Notes: generated by a model from the letters alone, not told the origin. A DNA stretch of 64,000 bases from Coenobita brevimanus (GCA_032717465.1 CM064671.1:60519359-60583358); one strand, 5' to 3'; shown: positions 1 through 59,703, numbered from the stretch's first letter. Numbers and translations are program-made.

Positions 1-3000
1 GCACTATGTCTTGCTTCTTCAGCTCCTATAGTCAACCCAGTTAGCGATGGCAAACATCTCTGTATTTCAGACACCCTGTACGGCTTCCATCATCCCTTCC
101 TTATCAGGGTGGGTCCAGTATTCCACTTCCTGACGTTTCTCGGTAACCGATCATGCCTGGTCCAATAAATGCAGCTTTGCAGTTGAACTGCTGCAGTGTT
201 AAAGCTAACTGGGAGGAACTTCAGGTGCTTCTAACTGAGATTCACCCTCTCTGTGTTTGCTTTCAAAAGACTATGGTCGGAGATAGGCCCCTTTCTGCTC
301 CTTCTGAATATACAGTTTCCACTTCTCTCTTCAAATAGGCTGTATTTATCAAGGTGGTTCTGCCATTCTGTTCTGGGCAGCTATTCCATTCATTTACTTC
401 CTTATCTGTCAGAATCCTCCTTCAGGTTGTGGCCGTTCAGTCACACTTCTAGAGAAGATGTACATTTTGTTGCATTTATTTACTGTACCTCCATTTGTAC
501 CTGTCTGATGTGCCCTCCTTGATTACCTTATCAATCAATTTCCACGACTGTTTGTTCTCCTTGGTGAGCTTAATGGACGTTATGTTTTCTTGGGTGATAC
601 TCTTTCTAATCCCCTAGGTGATCTTCTAGCATCTTTGATTAAGGATTGGGATTTAGTTGTTCTGACAACCGGTGACTCTATACATTTTCATGTACAGACT
701 GGTTCTCATTCCGTTATTGATCTTACATTGCCCTCTCCAGATTGCTCACTGCATTTTAGGTGTGTGACTTTGCCTGGCTTGTAAGGTAGTGATCTTTATC
801 CTATTTTGGTCAAAACTTGCATTTCAGTGCCTGTGGAGCGCATTCCCTGGTGAAGTTTAGAAAAGGTTGACCTGGCAAAGTTTGAGGAACACTGTAGGTC
901 TGAATTCGGTGTCCATGAGTTTGAGAGTGTTGATGTTCCAGAACAGTACCTCACATCTACTGTTTGCCAGGCTTGTTTTTTTTTTTTGTTTTTTTTTTTT
1001 CTGTCCATCAAACACTTGCAGGTTCTGCAGGAGACCTTGCCTTGGTGGAGTGAGGAGTGTACCCTAGCTCGAAGTGTCTGCAAAGTAGCTGGCAGAAGAT
1101 ATAGGAGGAACAGAAATACTACTTTTCTTAAAATTGTGTGTAAGAAAGCTCGAGCTCACTATCACTGGGTTCTGAAGAATTCACGCTGCAGCTCTTGGAG
1201 GTCATATGACTCGGCTGTTTTCTCGCCTACTCCATTACCATTGGTATGGAAGAAATTGAGGAAAATAATGGGCAAGCATTCACTTTCTCCTTTTCTGTGC
1301 TGATTGTTCGCAGTGCTTCTATATCTAACACTTTGGATGTGGCATCTGCCTTGACAAAACAGTTTTACAGTATCTTCTGCAAGGATTCTTTTCAGACATT
1401 CAGTTGTTACTGGTAGCAACAGAAGAGGCTTGGTCTTTCCTTTCATTCATGTGGTGAAGAAACCTTTAACGCATGTTTTACTCTCCATGAATTTTGAGCT
1501 GCTCTCGAGCAGTGTCGTGATTCTGCTCCTGTTCCAGATGACGTATCTTGTGCCATGATTTGCTGTTTACCAGATGAATCTCTCCTGTTTTGTTAGACCT
1601 TTACAAGAGGATATGGAATGAAGGTATTCTGCCCACTAATTGGAAACTGGGTGCAGTTCTCCCACTTCCTAAGCCCGGTAAGGACCATTCTCATTTTTCT
1701 GATTACCATCCTATTGGTTTGACGTCTTATGTGTGTAAGCTGTTTGAGAATATGGTTAGTGCAAGGCTGGCTTGGTTTTTATAGAAGAATTGGTTCTCTC
1801 CTTCATAGAGTGGGTTTCACAAGATGAGGTGTACATCTGAGTCTCCTCAGATTGAATCAGCGATCTGTGAGGCTTTTGCCTCGAAGCAACATCTTGTTGC
1901 TGTCTTGTTTAACTTGGAGAAGGCGGATAATACTAAGTGGCGCATTGCATCATGAATATGCTTCACAGCTGTGGGTTGCATGGTCGTCTACCGATGTTGC
2001 TTCAGGACTTCTTGTCAAACCGCAGGTTCCTCACTCCCTGCCCCTCAGGTTCAGGAGGAAGGTGTTATACAAGGTAGTGTATTAAGCGTCCTTTTGTGTG
2101 CGATTGCTGTTATTGTCATAATTGACTTACTGCCTGAAGGAGTATCTTCCTACTGTACCTTTATGTGGATGACTTAGCAATCAGTTTTGCTGGATCATGC
2201 ATGTTGGTGGTTGAGAAGTGAATGCAAACGGCATTGGACAGGGTCGCCAACTGGGTGAACCGACGTTTTTTTTTTTTTTTCTATTGAGTAAAACTGTGGT
2301 TATGCACTTTTTTGGGGGGATTAGGGGAGTTCACCCAGACCCTGACATTTCCCAGTGGGCACCGGCTTCAGTGTGTGGAGGCAGTGACTGGAGAGCCTCC
2401 CCTGGATTTGCTACACAGTTCCTTAGTCATTCATTGCTCAATCCACTTGAGATGCATGCCAGCCTCGCCCACAACAGTTTGTGTATCTCAGCAGCCATTT
2501 TTTAATTTACATGATTCGCATCTTCGTGCCCCATGTCCTTTTGGGTGCAGGGTTAGGCAGATTAAGGGGGACTTTGGTCATTCCATACTGTCTGTCTGCC
2601 CTTTCCGGGTTCCAAGGACTGCCCCTTTGTTGTTCCCAGTGGTACATTTCTGCAGGGTTATTATGAGTTCTAAGTCCTCTGTCCCCTCTCAAGCCCTTTA
2701 TCAGTTGTTTTTGAAACATTTATGTCTCCACAGTGATACTGTTCCTGTTTATGTGGATGGTTCGAAGTCAGATGCTGGGTTTGGGGTGGTTTTTCCAAGT
2801 TTCGTATGAGGTGGGAGTCTTCCTGTTGATGCATTTCTTCTTACTTCTGAATTGTCTGTTACCATTTTAGTTGTAAAATTTATTTTAATTCATCAGGACA
2901 TGTCTTTTACGGTTTTTAGAGACTCTCAAAGCATCTTTTGGCCCTTGAAGGTTTTAACCATACTCACCCGTTGGTCCTTGCCATCCTCGAGTGGCTTTGC

Positions 3001-3700
3001 CTGATTCCACGGCGGGGTTAACTCGTTAGGTTTTGTTGGGTCCCTCCTTATGTTGGTGTAAGTGGTAAAGAGAGGGCCAGTGTGTTGGCTCTTCTCGATG
3101 ACCCCCTGCTATTTACCCGCTTTCTGCTTCAGATTTGGCTCCTTCTGCCAAGTTTGCATGTCAGGTTTGTTGGCAGGCACGGTGGGATGTTGTTTGGGAC
3201 CATAAATTACGGAAGGTTACCAAAAGAGTGGACAGTTGGAAACTGCTTTGACCAGACTGCACATAGGGCTCTCCCAGTTAACTCACGGGTTCTTGATGTG
3301 TGGTGGGGATCAGCCATATTGTGATGACTGCCTGGTCCCCATTACTACCGGGCACTTGCTGGTCGAGTGTCCGAGTCTGGGGGACCTGCATCAGAGGTTC
3401 CTCCATAGCCTTAGGGGGATGGATGGTGCCTAGTGTCGGCCCTCCATGCTTGGGAGTGCTCTTCCTTTTCAGCTGAAGTTTTTAATTTTTTGAGTGAGGA
3501 GGACCTCCTCCACCTTTTATAGTTCAGTGTAATTTTTTCAGGTTTTCCTGTTTTTATGTTCTTTACAGTGTCCTGGGATAATTGTATATGTGTATCTATT
3601 TGTATTTGTGTGTATATGTATATATATGTATTTACGAATTTTCAGCACTATATGACCTAGCAGTTGCGGCGCAATGCTATTTTTAATCATTCAGTTCTTC
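1..3700 (+). mobile_element. Decayed non-LTR retrotransposon with RNase H (I/Jockey type), copy E1
   Basis: Pieces of one pol protein lie in order but in different frames. Endonuclease start near 153 (LQLNCCSVKANWEELQVLL). RT finger region at 1590-1784 (LPTNWKLGAVLPLPKPGKD, then HPIGLTSYVCKLFE). RT catalytic region near 2155-2190 reading YLYVDDLAISF. RNase H at about 2735-2810 (VPVYVDGSKSDAGFG). A C-terminal cysteine segment at 3320-3400 (CDDCLVPITTGHLLVECPSL). Frameshifts and stops occur every few hundred bases, so this is a dead copy. Positions 1-150 hold no recognisable domain. The 3' UTR ends near 3700 with CCTAGCAGTTGC, also seen at the end of copy E2. Confidence 0.82.
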
Positions 3701-4660
3701 AGTTTTTACAGTTGACCTGACTACGATTTTAATTGCTTTTCACATCATTTATACTCTCGTCTAGTATGCTCTTATTATTAGTGACTCCCGCAATGCTCTG
3801 TCTGCACTGGAGTATATTAAGTCATGTCATCTACTGGTTTCATCAATTTTAGAGTGACTTTCCATTTGGCTGTCGTGTGGGGTTTTGTTGGGTTCTTGCT
3901 TATGTCCAGGAATGAAAGGGTTGATATGCTGGCTAAGGCAACATCGGCCCGCCCTCCTGTTACTGTGGGATCCCATCCTCCTCTGCATCAGCTGTCTGCA
4001 TATGATTCATGTCTTCTTATTACTGGACTAATTTGGATTTGTTGGCAAGACTGTTGGATACTGTAAGGTCTATCAAGATGTGTGATGTTTGTGATGAGGT
4101 GGGCTCCTCTTACCGAGGCTTGTGTTGCCGGTGGGAGACAGCTTTATGTCAGTAATGAATCAGAGACACCCTGTTCGATCCAGAATTATTGCTGGAGGGT
4201 GTTCCCCCTCCTTTCTGTGACGATTGGTCCCCCTGACTGTTCGGGAGTTCCTGGTGGAGTGCCCCAGTCTTGGAAATGTACACCATTAATACCTCTCTGA
4301 GCACCAAGCTGATGATAGCTCGTAACGTCTTTTGTCAGTGCCTGGGGAGATTGCCTATTGTATGGGAGAGGGAACCCTCAACATTATGGCGGCAGTTGGA
4401 TTGCATCACAAGAGTTAGTGTTTGGTGTTTTTCCTGTTTTTAGTTTCATATATATTTTTTTTTTTATTCAGTCATTACAGTGTTTTTGTGACTTTACTAT
4501 CCTTTTGCATGGTTTTTAATTTTTAGTTTTACTTGTATTTCAGATTCTTCTCTTTTCTTATTCATTGCGGTAATCTTCTGCTTTGTTGTTTGGGGCCTCA
4601 TGATCCTAGCAGTTGCTCAACTAGCTTTTTGTTGTTGTTGTTAATTAGTCAACCAATGAA
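3700..4660 (+). mobile_element. Second, 5'-truncated copy of the same LINE family (E2)
   Basis: Directly downstream of E1 in the same orientation. It begins inside RNase H (VIISDSRNALSALEYIKS, about 3770-3830), continues with RNERVDMLAKATSA (3910-3950) and a C-terminal region near 4190-4290, and ends in a 3' UTR with CCTAGCAGTTGC and a (GTT)n tail at 4631-4645. The arrangement looks like a 5'-truncated insertion at the tail of E1, or a tandem copy. Non-functional. Confidence 0.7.
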
Positions 4661-4849
4661 TCAATTTCCTGTTGGTTGAGACTTAAGTTTACATCATGCA
4701 GTATTAATTTAACATATTGTTTATTTAAATCTGATAAAATACCCTTTAAACTTTCTATGCACTATGAGATAAATTATTAGATAGTAAGATAGGTCTACTG
4801 ACTAGACTATGAAGATATCCCTGAGAAGGTATAAAAGCAGCATATAACT

Positions 4850-5885
4850 CATACACAAACCTGAGTCAAGGTCAAAACCTAAACCAAAGGCTGCACCCAT
4901 ATATACGTGTAACTTAACTCTTTTGGTATAGACTGCTTTAAACCTACAGCTGAACCTGATCCTCAGGCTAAATCTAAGCTTATGGCTAAGCTTAGGCTAG
5001 GCCTGAGCCTAAGGCCAAACCAAAGGCAAAGATAAAGCTTAAACCTGAGGTTTTGTCTAAGCCTGTGACTAGAACTATTGGTAGATCTAATTCTGAGGTT
5101 AATAATAAACTAAGCATAAGGCCAAATTGCTCATAATCCAAAGGTTAATTCTAAAAACAAACCCGAGCATATGGCTAAATCTAAGCCGAAGGGCAATCCA
5201 ACTATAAAGTTAAGCTGAAATCTAGGGCTCAATCACAGCTTAAGCTAATCATAAGACTTCAAAAAGGTTGTAATTTCAAGCTCTAAGCTAAAATTATCAT
5301 TGTAGGTAACGATACCCTAAAACAGAATCCAAACCTAAATCTAACCCTAAATTATAAACCCTACACCCAGACCTAAAGCTAAACTCAGTCTAAGCATAAC
5401 CAGAGCCAAGGATAAAACTAAGTGAGTGTTAAGCCTAAGTCTAAGCTCATCCTTGCCTTAAAAATGTATAAACCTTAGCCAAATAAACCTAAGCCTAGAC
5501 TGAACCAACACTTATGCGAAGTTAGACTTAATACATGCATTGCCCAAGCTAAACCTTTGCCTACACTAGGACGAAGGTAAGCCTATTATTAACTGTTACC
5601 TAAGCCATAAATGGATAATAAACTTAAACCTGAGTTTTAGCAAAGCCTAAGTTAAACCATGACTAAACCTGAGCCTAAACTAATCCAAGTACAAAGCATA
5701 AGTCTAAGTTAATCTAAGCCAAAGCCTTAGTCAAACCTGTGTTTACTTCTAAGTATCAGTCAACCGTAAGCCTCAGCTAATTCTAACTCCAAGCCTAAGT
5801 TAAACCTAAGCCCTTAAGCTAATGTAAACCTAATCTAAAATAAACTTAAGCCTAAATCTAAGCCAGATAAAAGCTTTTAGCTATA
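4850..5885. repeat. Degenerate CCTAAG/CTAAGC hexamer array
   Basis: About 1 kb dominated by short variants of CCTAAG, CTAAAC, AAGCCT and TTAAGC at roughly six-base spacing. There is no coding potential. The motif contains CCTAA, the complement of the arthropod telomere unit TTAGG, usually followed by G or A as in TTAGGC-like variants. The same array resumes at 10075, so the LINE at 5890-10060 appears to sit inside it. Confidence 0.75.
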
Positions 5886-6103
5886 TTAATCCATATTTGC
5901 GACTTAATACTACCTGGTATGGATTTATTCATACCAAGTTAAGAGTTTTACTAAAAGATCGAACTCTCCAAAATGGTTTGATGGCAACTGTGCCAGAGCA
6001 ACAGCCCAAAAGTCATTAGCATATAACTCTTACTTAAAATAAAAAACATCTGAATCGCTCTCCCAATTTAAAATTGCTAGAAATCATGCAAAAGCTGTAT
6101 TAA

Positions 6104-6861
6104 CCCGTGCCGTCCCGAGGACGTACTTCCACGTCCTCACGTTTTGTCACAGCTAATCCCGAGGACGTACTTCAACGTCCTGCAATTGCAAGGTTCATAA
6201 TTTCCACAATTTTCAATTTTCGCGAGTCATTTTTGGTACGTATACACGGGACACCTGCCTCAACAAGATGCCAGGCAGAGACAATGCCTTACCCAGCATG
6301 ACCTCCTCCCCCCCCTGCATGCCCTTTTCTCAGCAATTCACCTGTTATCAGTGACCTGGCCAGTATAGCCATGTCATGCCACGGTACGAAATTCAGGGCC
6401 AGAGTGATTCCCCAATCAATGACAATGTGGAGGACAAACTTTACATAGCATTAGAGGAAGAAACAGTTAGAAATGATGATCAGGTAATGTGGCAAAAAAA
6501 GGTCAGGTATTAGCGAGTGAAACAATGCTTATAATGCCTATATTACTGCTTGAAAACCAATATACTTTTGTACTACATATAAATTCGTAACAGTAAATAA
6601 ATAAATACCGTTTATGAGTGGTGTGAAATAGTTATCCTCCCATAGAACTCGTTTTCTTTGGCGCCAGCCTGATAGAAAACCCAGTAAAGTAAGGAGGCTC
6701 TCCTACCTGTAATGAGTATTTTAAACCTCAGGTGAGCGATTTCTCTATGAATTTTCGATATTTCTCACCAAAAGCGAAAGTTTTAGCAAAAAAAAAAAAG
6801 GTCAAAAATTGCCCGGGATTGGGGGGTACCAGTGGTCAAAAAGTGGCCGGGACTGGGCGGG
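6104..6861 (+). mobile_element. piggyBac-type TTAA MITE, copy 1
   Basis: 758 bp. Flanked by TTAA at 6100-6103 and 6862-6865. Terminal inverted repeats CCCGTGCCGTCCC (left) and, read inward from the right, CCCGCCCAGTCCC. It interrupts the RT-coding sequence of LINE D; joining the flanks at one TTAA restores the RT reading toward LSKANFLQKQASKLL. The left end carries two direct copies of a box with inverted arms AGGACGT and ACGTCCT. No transposase is present, so it needs a helper. Confidence 0.9.
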
Positions 6862-7792
6862 TTAAATCTATCTAAAGCAAACTTTCTTCAAAAGCAAGCA
6901 TCAAAACTACTTAACAACCCTAATGACAATAGAATATTCTGGTCAACTCTTAATTCTTTCAATAATAACTTTAACAAGTCATCTTCCATTCCCCCACTAA
7001 AATATACAGATGGCAACATTACAAATGACCCGTGTGGGAAAGCAGATATCTTTGCCAGTACATTTGCCAGAAACTCTACCATACACGATACCAGCCAGAA
7101 TGTCCCAGTACTAGAACTTGACTCTCCTGAAATTGCCCCACTTAAAATTCAGACAACATACGTAAAATCCATCCTAGACAATTTACTTACCAATAAAGCT
7201 CCAGGCCCAGATGGAATTCAACCAATTGTTTTGAAAATGTGTTCCCCTGAACTTGCCTCTGTTCTTGCTATATTATTCAGACTATACATACGTGCTTCTT
7301 TATTCCCAAATTCATGGAAAGAAGCAAATATTCGCTCAATTCCAAAAAAAGGATGTTCGCCTGTCCCCTCTGATTACAGACATCTTCTCTTGATAAGGTA
7401 TTTGAAACTTTAATTAATAAGTACATTGTTAAACATCTTGAATCCAACAACTTAATTAGTGATAGGCAATATGGTTTTCGCCACAAAAGATCCATCATTG
7501 ACATACTCAATCTCCTAACTCATACCATCCATCAATCAATTGATCTAAATGGAGAAACTCTTGCAGTAGCTCTTCATATTTCTTAAACTTTCGACAGAGT
7601 ATGGCACCGTTCCCTGCTGTCTAAACTCCCTTGCTATGGACTAACGTCTTTTGTTCCTTTGATTTCTTCATATGTTAGTGACAGGAAAATAAGAGTAAGA
7701 GTAGATGATGTATATTCCAATTTCTACTCAATTAACGCCGGCATGCCACAGGGATCACTTCTGGCTCCAACCCTATTCCTGGTTCATATTAA

Positions 7793-8553
7793 CCAGCCCC
7801 ATCCCGACGTTTTCTGGGCAGTGATACGCCCCAGTCCCGACATTTTTGAACCTTTTTTTTTTAGGCTCAAACATTTGCTTTTGGTGAGAAACATCGAAAA
7901 TTCATAGAGAAATAGCTCACCTGAGGTTTAAAATACTCGATACAGGTACAAGTACCTCCTAACCTGACTGGGTTTTCCAACAGGCTGGCACCAAAGAAAA
8001 CGAGTTCTATGGGAGGGTAACTATTTTATCCACTCATAAACAGTATTTATTTACTTGGTACGAATTTATATGTACTACAAGAGTATATTGGTTTTCAAAC
8101 AGTAATATAGGCATTATAAGCATTGTTTCACTCACTAACTCATCACCATTCATGACCATTTTTTCCCACATTACCTGATCATCATTTCTGACTGTTTCTT
8201 CCTCTAATGCTATGTAAACTTGTCCTCCACACTGTCATCGATTGGGGAATCACTCTGGCCCTGAATGTCTTTATTGGCCAGGTCACTGGTAACACGTGAA
8301 TTGCCGAGACAATGGCGTGCAGGGGGGGGGAGAGGTTATGCGGTGTAAGGCATTGTCCCTGCTTGGCATCTTGTAGAGGAATAGAGGAAGGTGTCCCGTG
8401 TATACATGCCAAAAATCACTTGCGAAATCACTCGCGAAAATTGAAAATTGTGCAAATTAGGGACCTTGCAATGTTGCCGCGTTAATTTACGTCTCCGAGA
8501 TATGAATGCACATCATGTGAGGACGTGAATTCACATCTCCTGGACGGAGCGGG
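7793..8553 (-). mobile_element. piggyBac-type TTAA MITE, copy 2
   Basis: 761 bp, inverted relative to copy 1. TTAA at 7789-7792 and 8554-8557. The right terminus read inward is CCCGCTCCGTCC; the left is CCAGCCCCATCCC, one changed base. It sits in the LINE D RT exactly at the Ile-Asn codons of the motif FLVHIND: the flanks joined at one TTAA read LFLVHINDLLSVTHNPIHS. It shares the (T)n tract, the GGTGAGAAACATCGAAAA-type segment and the 62-codon open segment with the other copies. Confidence 0.9.
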
Positions 8554-9113
8554 TTAATGATCTCTTATCTGTCACACACAATCCCATTCACTCATTTGCA
8601 GATGACTCAACACTACATAGTTCATTCTTACTCAGACACCCATTTACAAAGTACAATATCTCTACCGCTCAACTCAGTACAGCCATCTCCATAAATCAAG
8701 ATCTATCTACGATCAGTGAATGGGGACAAAACAACCTTGTCTCATTTAATGCTAGTGTATACATGCCAAAAATCACTCGCGAAATCACTCGCGAAAATTG
8801 AAAACTGTGCAAATTAGGGACCTTGCAATGTTGCCGCGTTAATTTACGTCTCCGAGATATGAATGCACATCATGTGAGGACGTGAATTCACATCTCCGGG
8901 ACGGGGCGGGTTAATGATCTCTTATCTGTCGCACACAATCCCATTCACTCATTTGCAGATGACTCAACACTACATAGTTCATTCTTACTCAGACACCCAT
9001 TTACAAAGTACAATGTCTCTACCGCTCAACTCAGTACAGCCATCTCCATAAATCAAGATCTATCTACAATCAGTGAATGGGGACAAAACAACCTTGCTCA
9101 TTTAATGCTAGTA
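8401..9113 (+). repeat. 357-bp tandem duplication spanning MITE end and LINE RT
   Basis: Bases 8401-8757 recur at 8758-9113 with a few substitutions and a one-base deletion near 9097. Each unit contains the end of the TTAA MITE, the TTAA, and the LINE segment encoding FADDSTLHSS. The junction is GCTAGTG|TATACATGCC. The duplication is younger than the MITE insertion because both units contain the MITE-LINE junction. Confidence 0.92.
8758..8910 (-). mobile_element. Partial TTAA MITE end, made by tandem duplication
   Basis: Only the last 153 bp of MITE copy 2 are present, followed by TTAA (8911-8914) and the same LINE sequence. The piece is part of the 357-bp tandem duplication described separately and did not transpose on its own. 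Confidence 0.88.
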
Positions 9114-9420
9114 AAACTAAATATATACAGTTTACTAATTGACAGATATTGCCAGATTCGTACATTACCTTCAGTGCTACTAATATTCCCATCTCCAAAA
9201 GTATTGAAATTCTTGGCGTCTCACTTAACAATGCCCTCAGCTGGACCTCTCATGTCAGATCACTTGCTATAACCGCCTTAAAGAAACTGGAATTATTGTA
9301 CAGTGTCTGTAACTTCTTCACCGATGAGCAGCTAGCTATAATTTAGAAAGAGTCATGTGCGTTCTGAGCTTGAATATTGCTCACCCTTGTGGAATGGTTG
9401 TGAAGAGGTTGCATTAAAAC

Positions 9421-9794
9421 AACTAGACAAAATTCAGAATAAAGCTGTTAGAATCATTAACAACCCTGCTATTACAAATAAAATACCTCCCCTGCAAGTA
9501 AGAAGGAATCTTGCCTCCCTTGCATTATTTTACAGATATTTTTTTGGCAAATGCTCTGACAAAGTTGCGTCCATGGTGCCACCTCTCCATACCTTCCCTC
9601 GTGCTACAACTAGACAAAATTAAGAATAAAGCTGTTAGAATCTTTAACAACCCTGCTATTACAAATAAACTACCTCCCCTGCCAGTACAAAGGAATGTTA
9701 CTTCCCTTGCATTATTTTACAGATATTTTTTTGGCAAATGCTCTGACAAAGTTGTGTCCATGGTGCCACCTCTCCATGCCTTCCCTCGTGCTAC
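9421..9794 (+). repeat. 187-bp tandem duplication in LINE D
   Basis: Bases 9421-9607 (from AACTAGACAAAATT) recur at 9608-9794. Each unit encodes the C-terminal RT segment LDKIQNKAVRI through YRYFFGKCSDKV. The two units differ at more than a dozen positions, so this duplication is older than the 357-bp one. Confidence 0.9.
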
Positions 9795-10074
9795 ACGGGC
9801 ATCTGGTAGCGCTCATGACTGGAATATTGCAGAACTTCTGCCTATCGGAATTCTTTCATTCCCCGAACTGCATCTCTCTGGAACTCGCTTCCCCAGAATT
9901 GTTTCCCTCCAAATTTTAACCCACAGCTTTTCAAGTCTAACTGTTACAGATATTAATTTTTATGAACAGAGGACACCAGTAATCTGGTGTATGGATTATT
10001 TTTTTTTATTCATTTGTTTTTCCTTCCTCTGTTCTGTTATAAAAAAAATAAAAAAAAAGACTTTGACTAAACTA

Positions 10075-10376
10075 AATCATACCCTTAGCCAGAGTTAAAC
10101 CTAGCTTAAGCCTAACCCTCAACCAAACCTTAGTCTAAAATAAAGCTTAAGTTAAACCTAAGCCTAAGCCAAGTCTAGTAATCTAACCCAGCATAAACAT
10201 AAATACATAATTCTAGCCTGCCTACCTAAAAGTGCCATACCAGTGTAAACCTGGCATAATCTAACACTAAGCATAACCAGACCAAAACAAAAACCAAAAC
10301 ATGACCTAAACCTAACTCTGCTTAACTACACCTTGACATAAGCCTATACTAAGCTTACATCTGCACTACACAGAAA
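10075..10376. repeat. Degenerate CCTAAG hexamer array, continuation
   Basis: Same motif mix as 4850-5885 (TAAGCCTAAC, CCTAAGCC, CTAAACC). It ends about 12 bp from the splice donor of the last visible IR exon. Confidence 0.72.
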
Positions 10377-10387
10377 ACACATGTTAC

Positions 10388-57610
<47,223 letters not shown>

Positions 57611-58345
57611 CTGTATAGATGGTGATTGGTAAATGGACTGATTCATCGGTATGGTTGTGTCAAATTCTGATCAATAATTAATACTGCAAATATTTCATTG
57701 GTACTAGTGTCCAGATACTACATTTTGATGTGCTGACCTCAAATAAGGCAAAAACTAACATATCAGATCATTTCTACCTACATATACTGTATTTCAAGTT
57801 AAAATGAGGGCAAGATATATGGTTTTCATGCACTAGTTTCATGGCCCCACTTGGACTATTACCATGCTTTTAATAAAGTTCTCCAATGAGTTAGACTTTA
57901 TTTTCAAAACTTATAACATTCTATATTAACTGCATGATACTATTTCAGTTATTTATGCCTTTCAAAATGTAACATGATATACAACAAGTACACACAATGT
58001 CACAATTGTCAAATATATAGCAGAAACGTACAATATTTAAAAATCTGTAAGGTTTCTGACTCCAGGACTTACAAATGACAATCATGTTCTTCACTAAGCT
58101 AGACTTCAATTTCAAATCTTATAAAAGGCTTAATCCATATGAATAATAGCTACAAAATTTTACATTATTGAGCATAAAATAAGCACATGTCTAGATACAT
58201 TTATCAAACAAAATCTGTGTCATGGCCTACTATCAGTAACTTATCAAAATTCAGGTTCATAGTTAAATCAGAATTTGAATTTGTGAGAGCTGCCAGATCA
58301 GCCTTGCTCTTGTTCCTTGACATCCGTTCAGTACTGATAATTTGG
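57611..58345. other. Intron sequence upstream of the first visible IR exon, nothing recognised
   Basis: AT-rich, about 730 bp. I looked for the missing upstream IR exon here (one ending in phase 2) and saw none. Confidence 0.55.
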
Positions 58346-58349
58346 CGTA

Positions 58350-59703
58350 TTTTTTTTTTTATGCAAGAAAGAAGGAACCAAAGGCCAGAAGCCCGCAAAG
58401 CGTTCCTTCCAAGAAAAAACAAAAACAATACAAAAGAGAGCCAAATTCAAGATCCGATCATTTCGAGATGCCTGGACACACACTACATTTGAAAGACTGG
58501 AGATCATTGGAAGTAGGAAATACAGACAGAGGGAGACAGTTCCAGAATTAATCTGTTGCATAAATGAAAGACTGGGAGAAGCAGTTAACTCTTGCATTAG
58601 AGAGTTGGACAGAAAAGTGATGAGATTTTGTTGCTAGACGGGTGCTACACACCCGTCGTAGAGGTGGAGGGATGCAATCAGACAGTTCAGAGGAGCAGTG
58701 ACCATTGAAGTAGCGATAGAAAAGAGATAAAGATGCAACAGTGCGGCAAAGAGAAAGAGGTTGAAGGGAGCCAGTAAGAGGAGGAGAGTTGATGAGATAA
58801 AAAGCCTTTGACAACACCCAGTTGAGAAGAGCTGTACGTGGAGAGCCTCTCTACACATGAGAGTTGAACTCTAAACACAGGCGAATAAAACCCGTGTATA
58901 AAGTCAACAACTGTGCAGCGGTAAAGAAGGTACGGAGTCGGCGTAGCACACCCAATCTCTTGGAAGCAGATTTTATAAGAGATGTAATATGATTTTTCCA
59001 AGATAAGTCCTGAGTAAAGGAAACCCCAAACATGTTCAAGGATGATGTGAGATTATGCTGAATATTATTAAACATTAGTGGGTATATCTGTGGAAGATTT
59101 TGTCGGGTTGATAGGTGTAAAAACTGAGTCTTTGATGCATTAAAAACAACAAGATTATTTATACCCCAATCAGAGATATGAGCTAAGTCAGACATTAGGT
59201 GTGCCATTGACTCATCCCTTGTTTGCTGAAGTAACTGCTGAGATGGACGTTTCAGGAACGAATGGAAAGGTGAAAGGTGGAGTCATCAGCATGTGAGTGG
59301 ATAGGGTTAGATGTACAGCTTAGGTCATTGATAAATAAAAGGAAGAGAGTTGGTGAGAGGACAGAGCCCTGAGGAATACAACTGTTAATAGATCTAGAAG
59401 AACGATGGCCGTCTACAACAGCGGCTATAGAACGACCTGGAAGGAAGCTAGAGATGAAGGCACAGATAGAAGGATAGAAATCGTAAGAGGGCAGCTTGGA
59501 AAATAAAGATTTATGCCAGACTCGATCGAAAGCCTTTGAGGTGTCAAGTGCAATGGCAAAGCTTTCGCCGAAGTCCCGATAGAGGATGACCAGGAGTCTG
59601 AAAGGTAAGTGAGAAAATGGCCAGTGGAGCGTCCATGACAGAACCCGTACTGACGATCAGAAAGAAAGTTGATAGAAAGATGCTTCAAAATTTTTCTCTT
59701 AAC
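58350..59703 (-). mobile_element. RNase-H-less LINE, copy B3 (5' part displaced)
   Basis: 3' half of the B family. In sense order from 59703: QYGFCHGRSTGHFLTYLSD (about 59630), the RT box with HADD in place of YADD (about 59295), HLMSDLAHISDWGINNLVVF (59207), LNMFGVSFTQDLSWKNHI, and the C-terminal region to 58450. The poly(A) tail appears as T-run 58351-58361. At 59700-59703 it stops at TTAA, where the piggyBac element begins; sister B1 reads CTTAATAAAAAATTTTAAGG here, so that TTAA is the target. The 5' half should lie beyond 64000. Confidence 0.87.

Larger units (their letters stand above)
5890..10060 (+). mobile_element. 5'-truncated, rearranged LINE without RNase H (copy D)
   Basis: Fragments of one pol protein in order. 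5960-6103 and 6866-7413 hold the thumb/finger region (NCARATAQKSLAYN; ASKLLNNPNDNRIFWST; KAPGPDGIQPIVLKM; SWKEANIRSIPKKG). 7440-7790 hold RT (RQYGFRHKRS; MPQGSLLAPTLFLVHI). 8558-9113 hold FADDSTLHSS, present twice. 9149-9940 hold the C-terminal RT region (SIEILGVSLNNALSW; LEYCSPLWNG). An A-rich tail lies at about 10040-10060. The sequence is broken by two TTAA MITEs, two tandem duplications and several frameshifts. It is related to copy C at 23396-26400. Confidence 0.85.

Noticed and set aside
6832..7413. A single 193-codon protein starting at 6832
   Set aside because: The first ten or so codons are MITE sequence; the RT part begins after the TTAA at 6862.
1..10380. The missing M4 exon of the IR gene
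   Set aside because: I looked on the minus strand for an exon starting in the right phase with a second S2 cysteine and an M4 helix. This region is LINE, MITE and hexamer array only.
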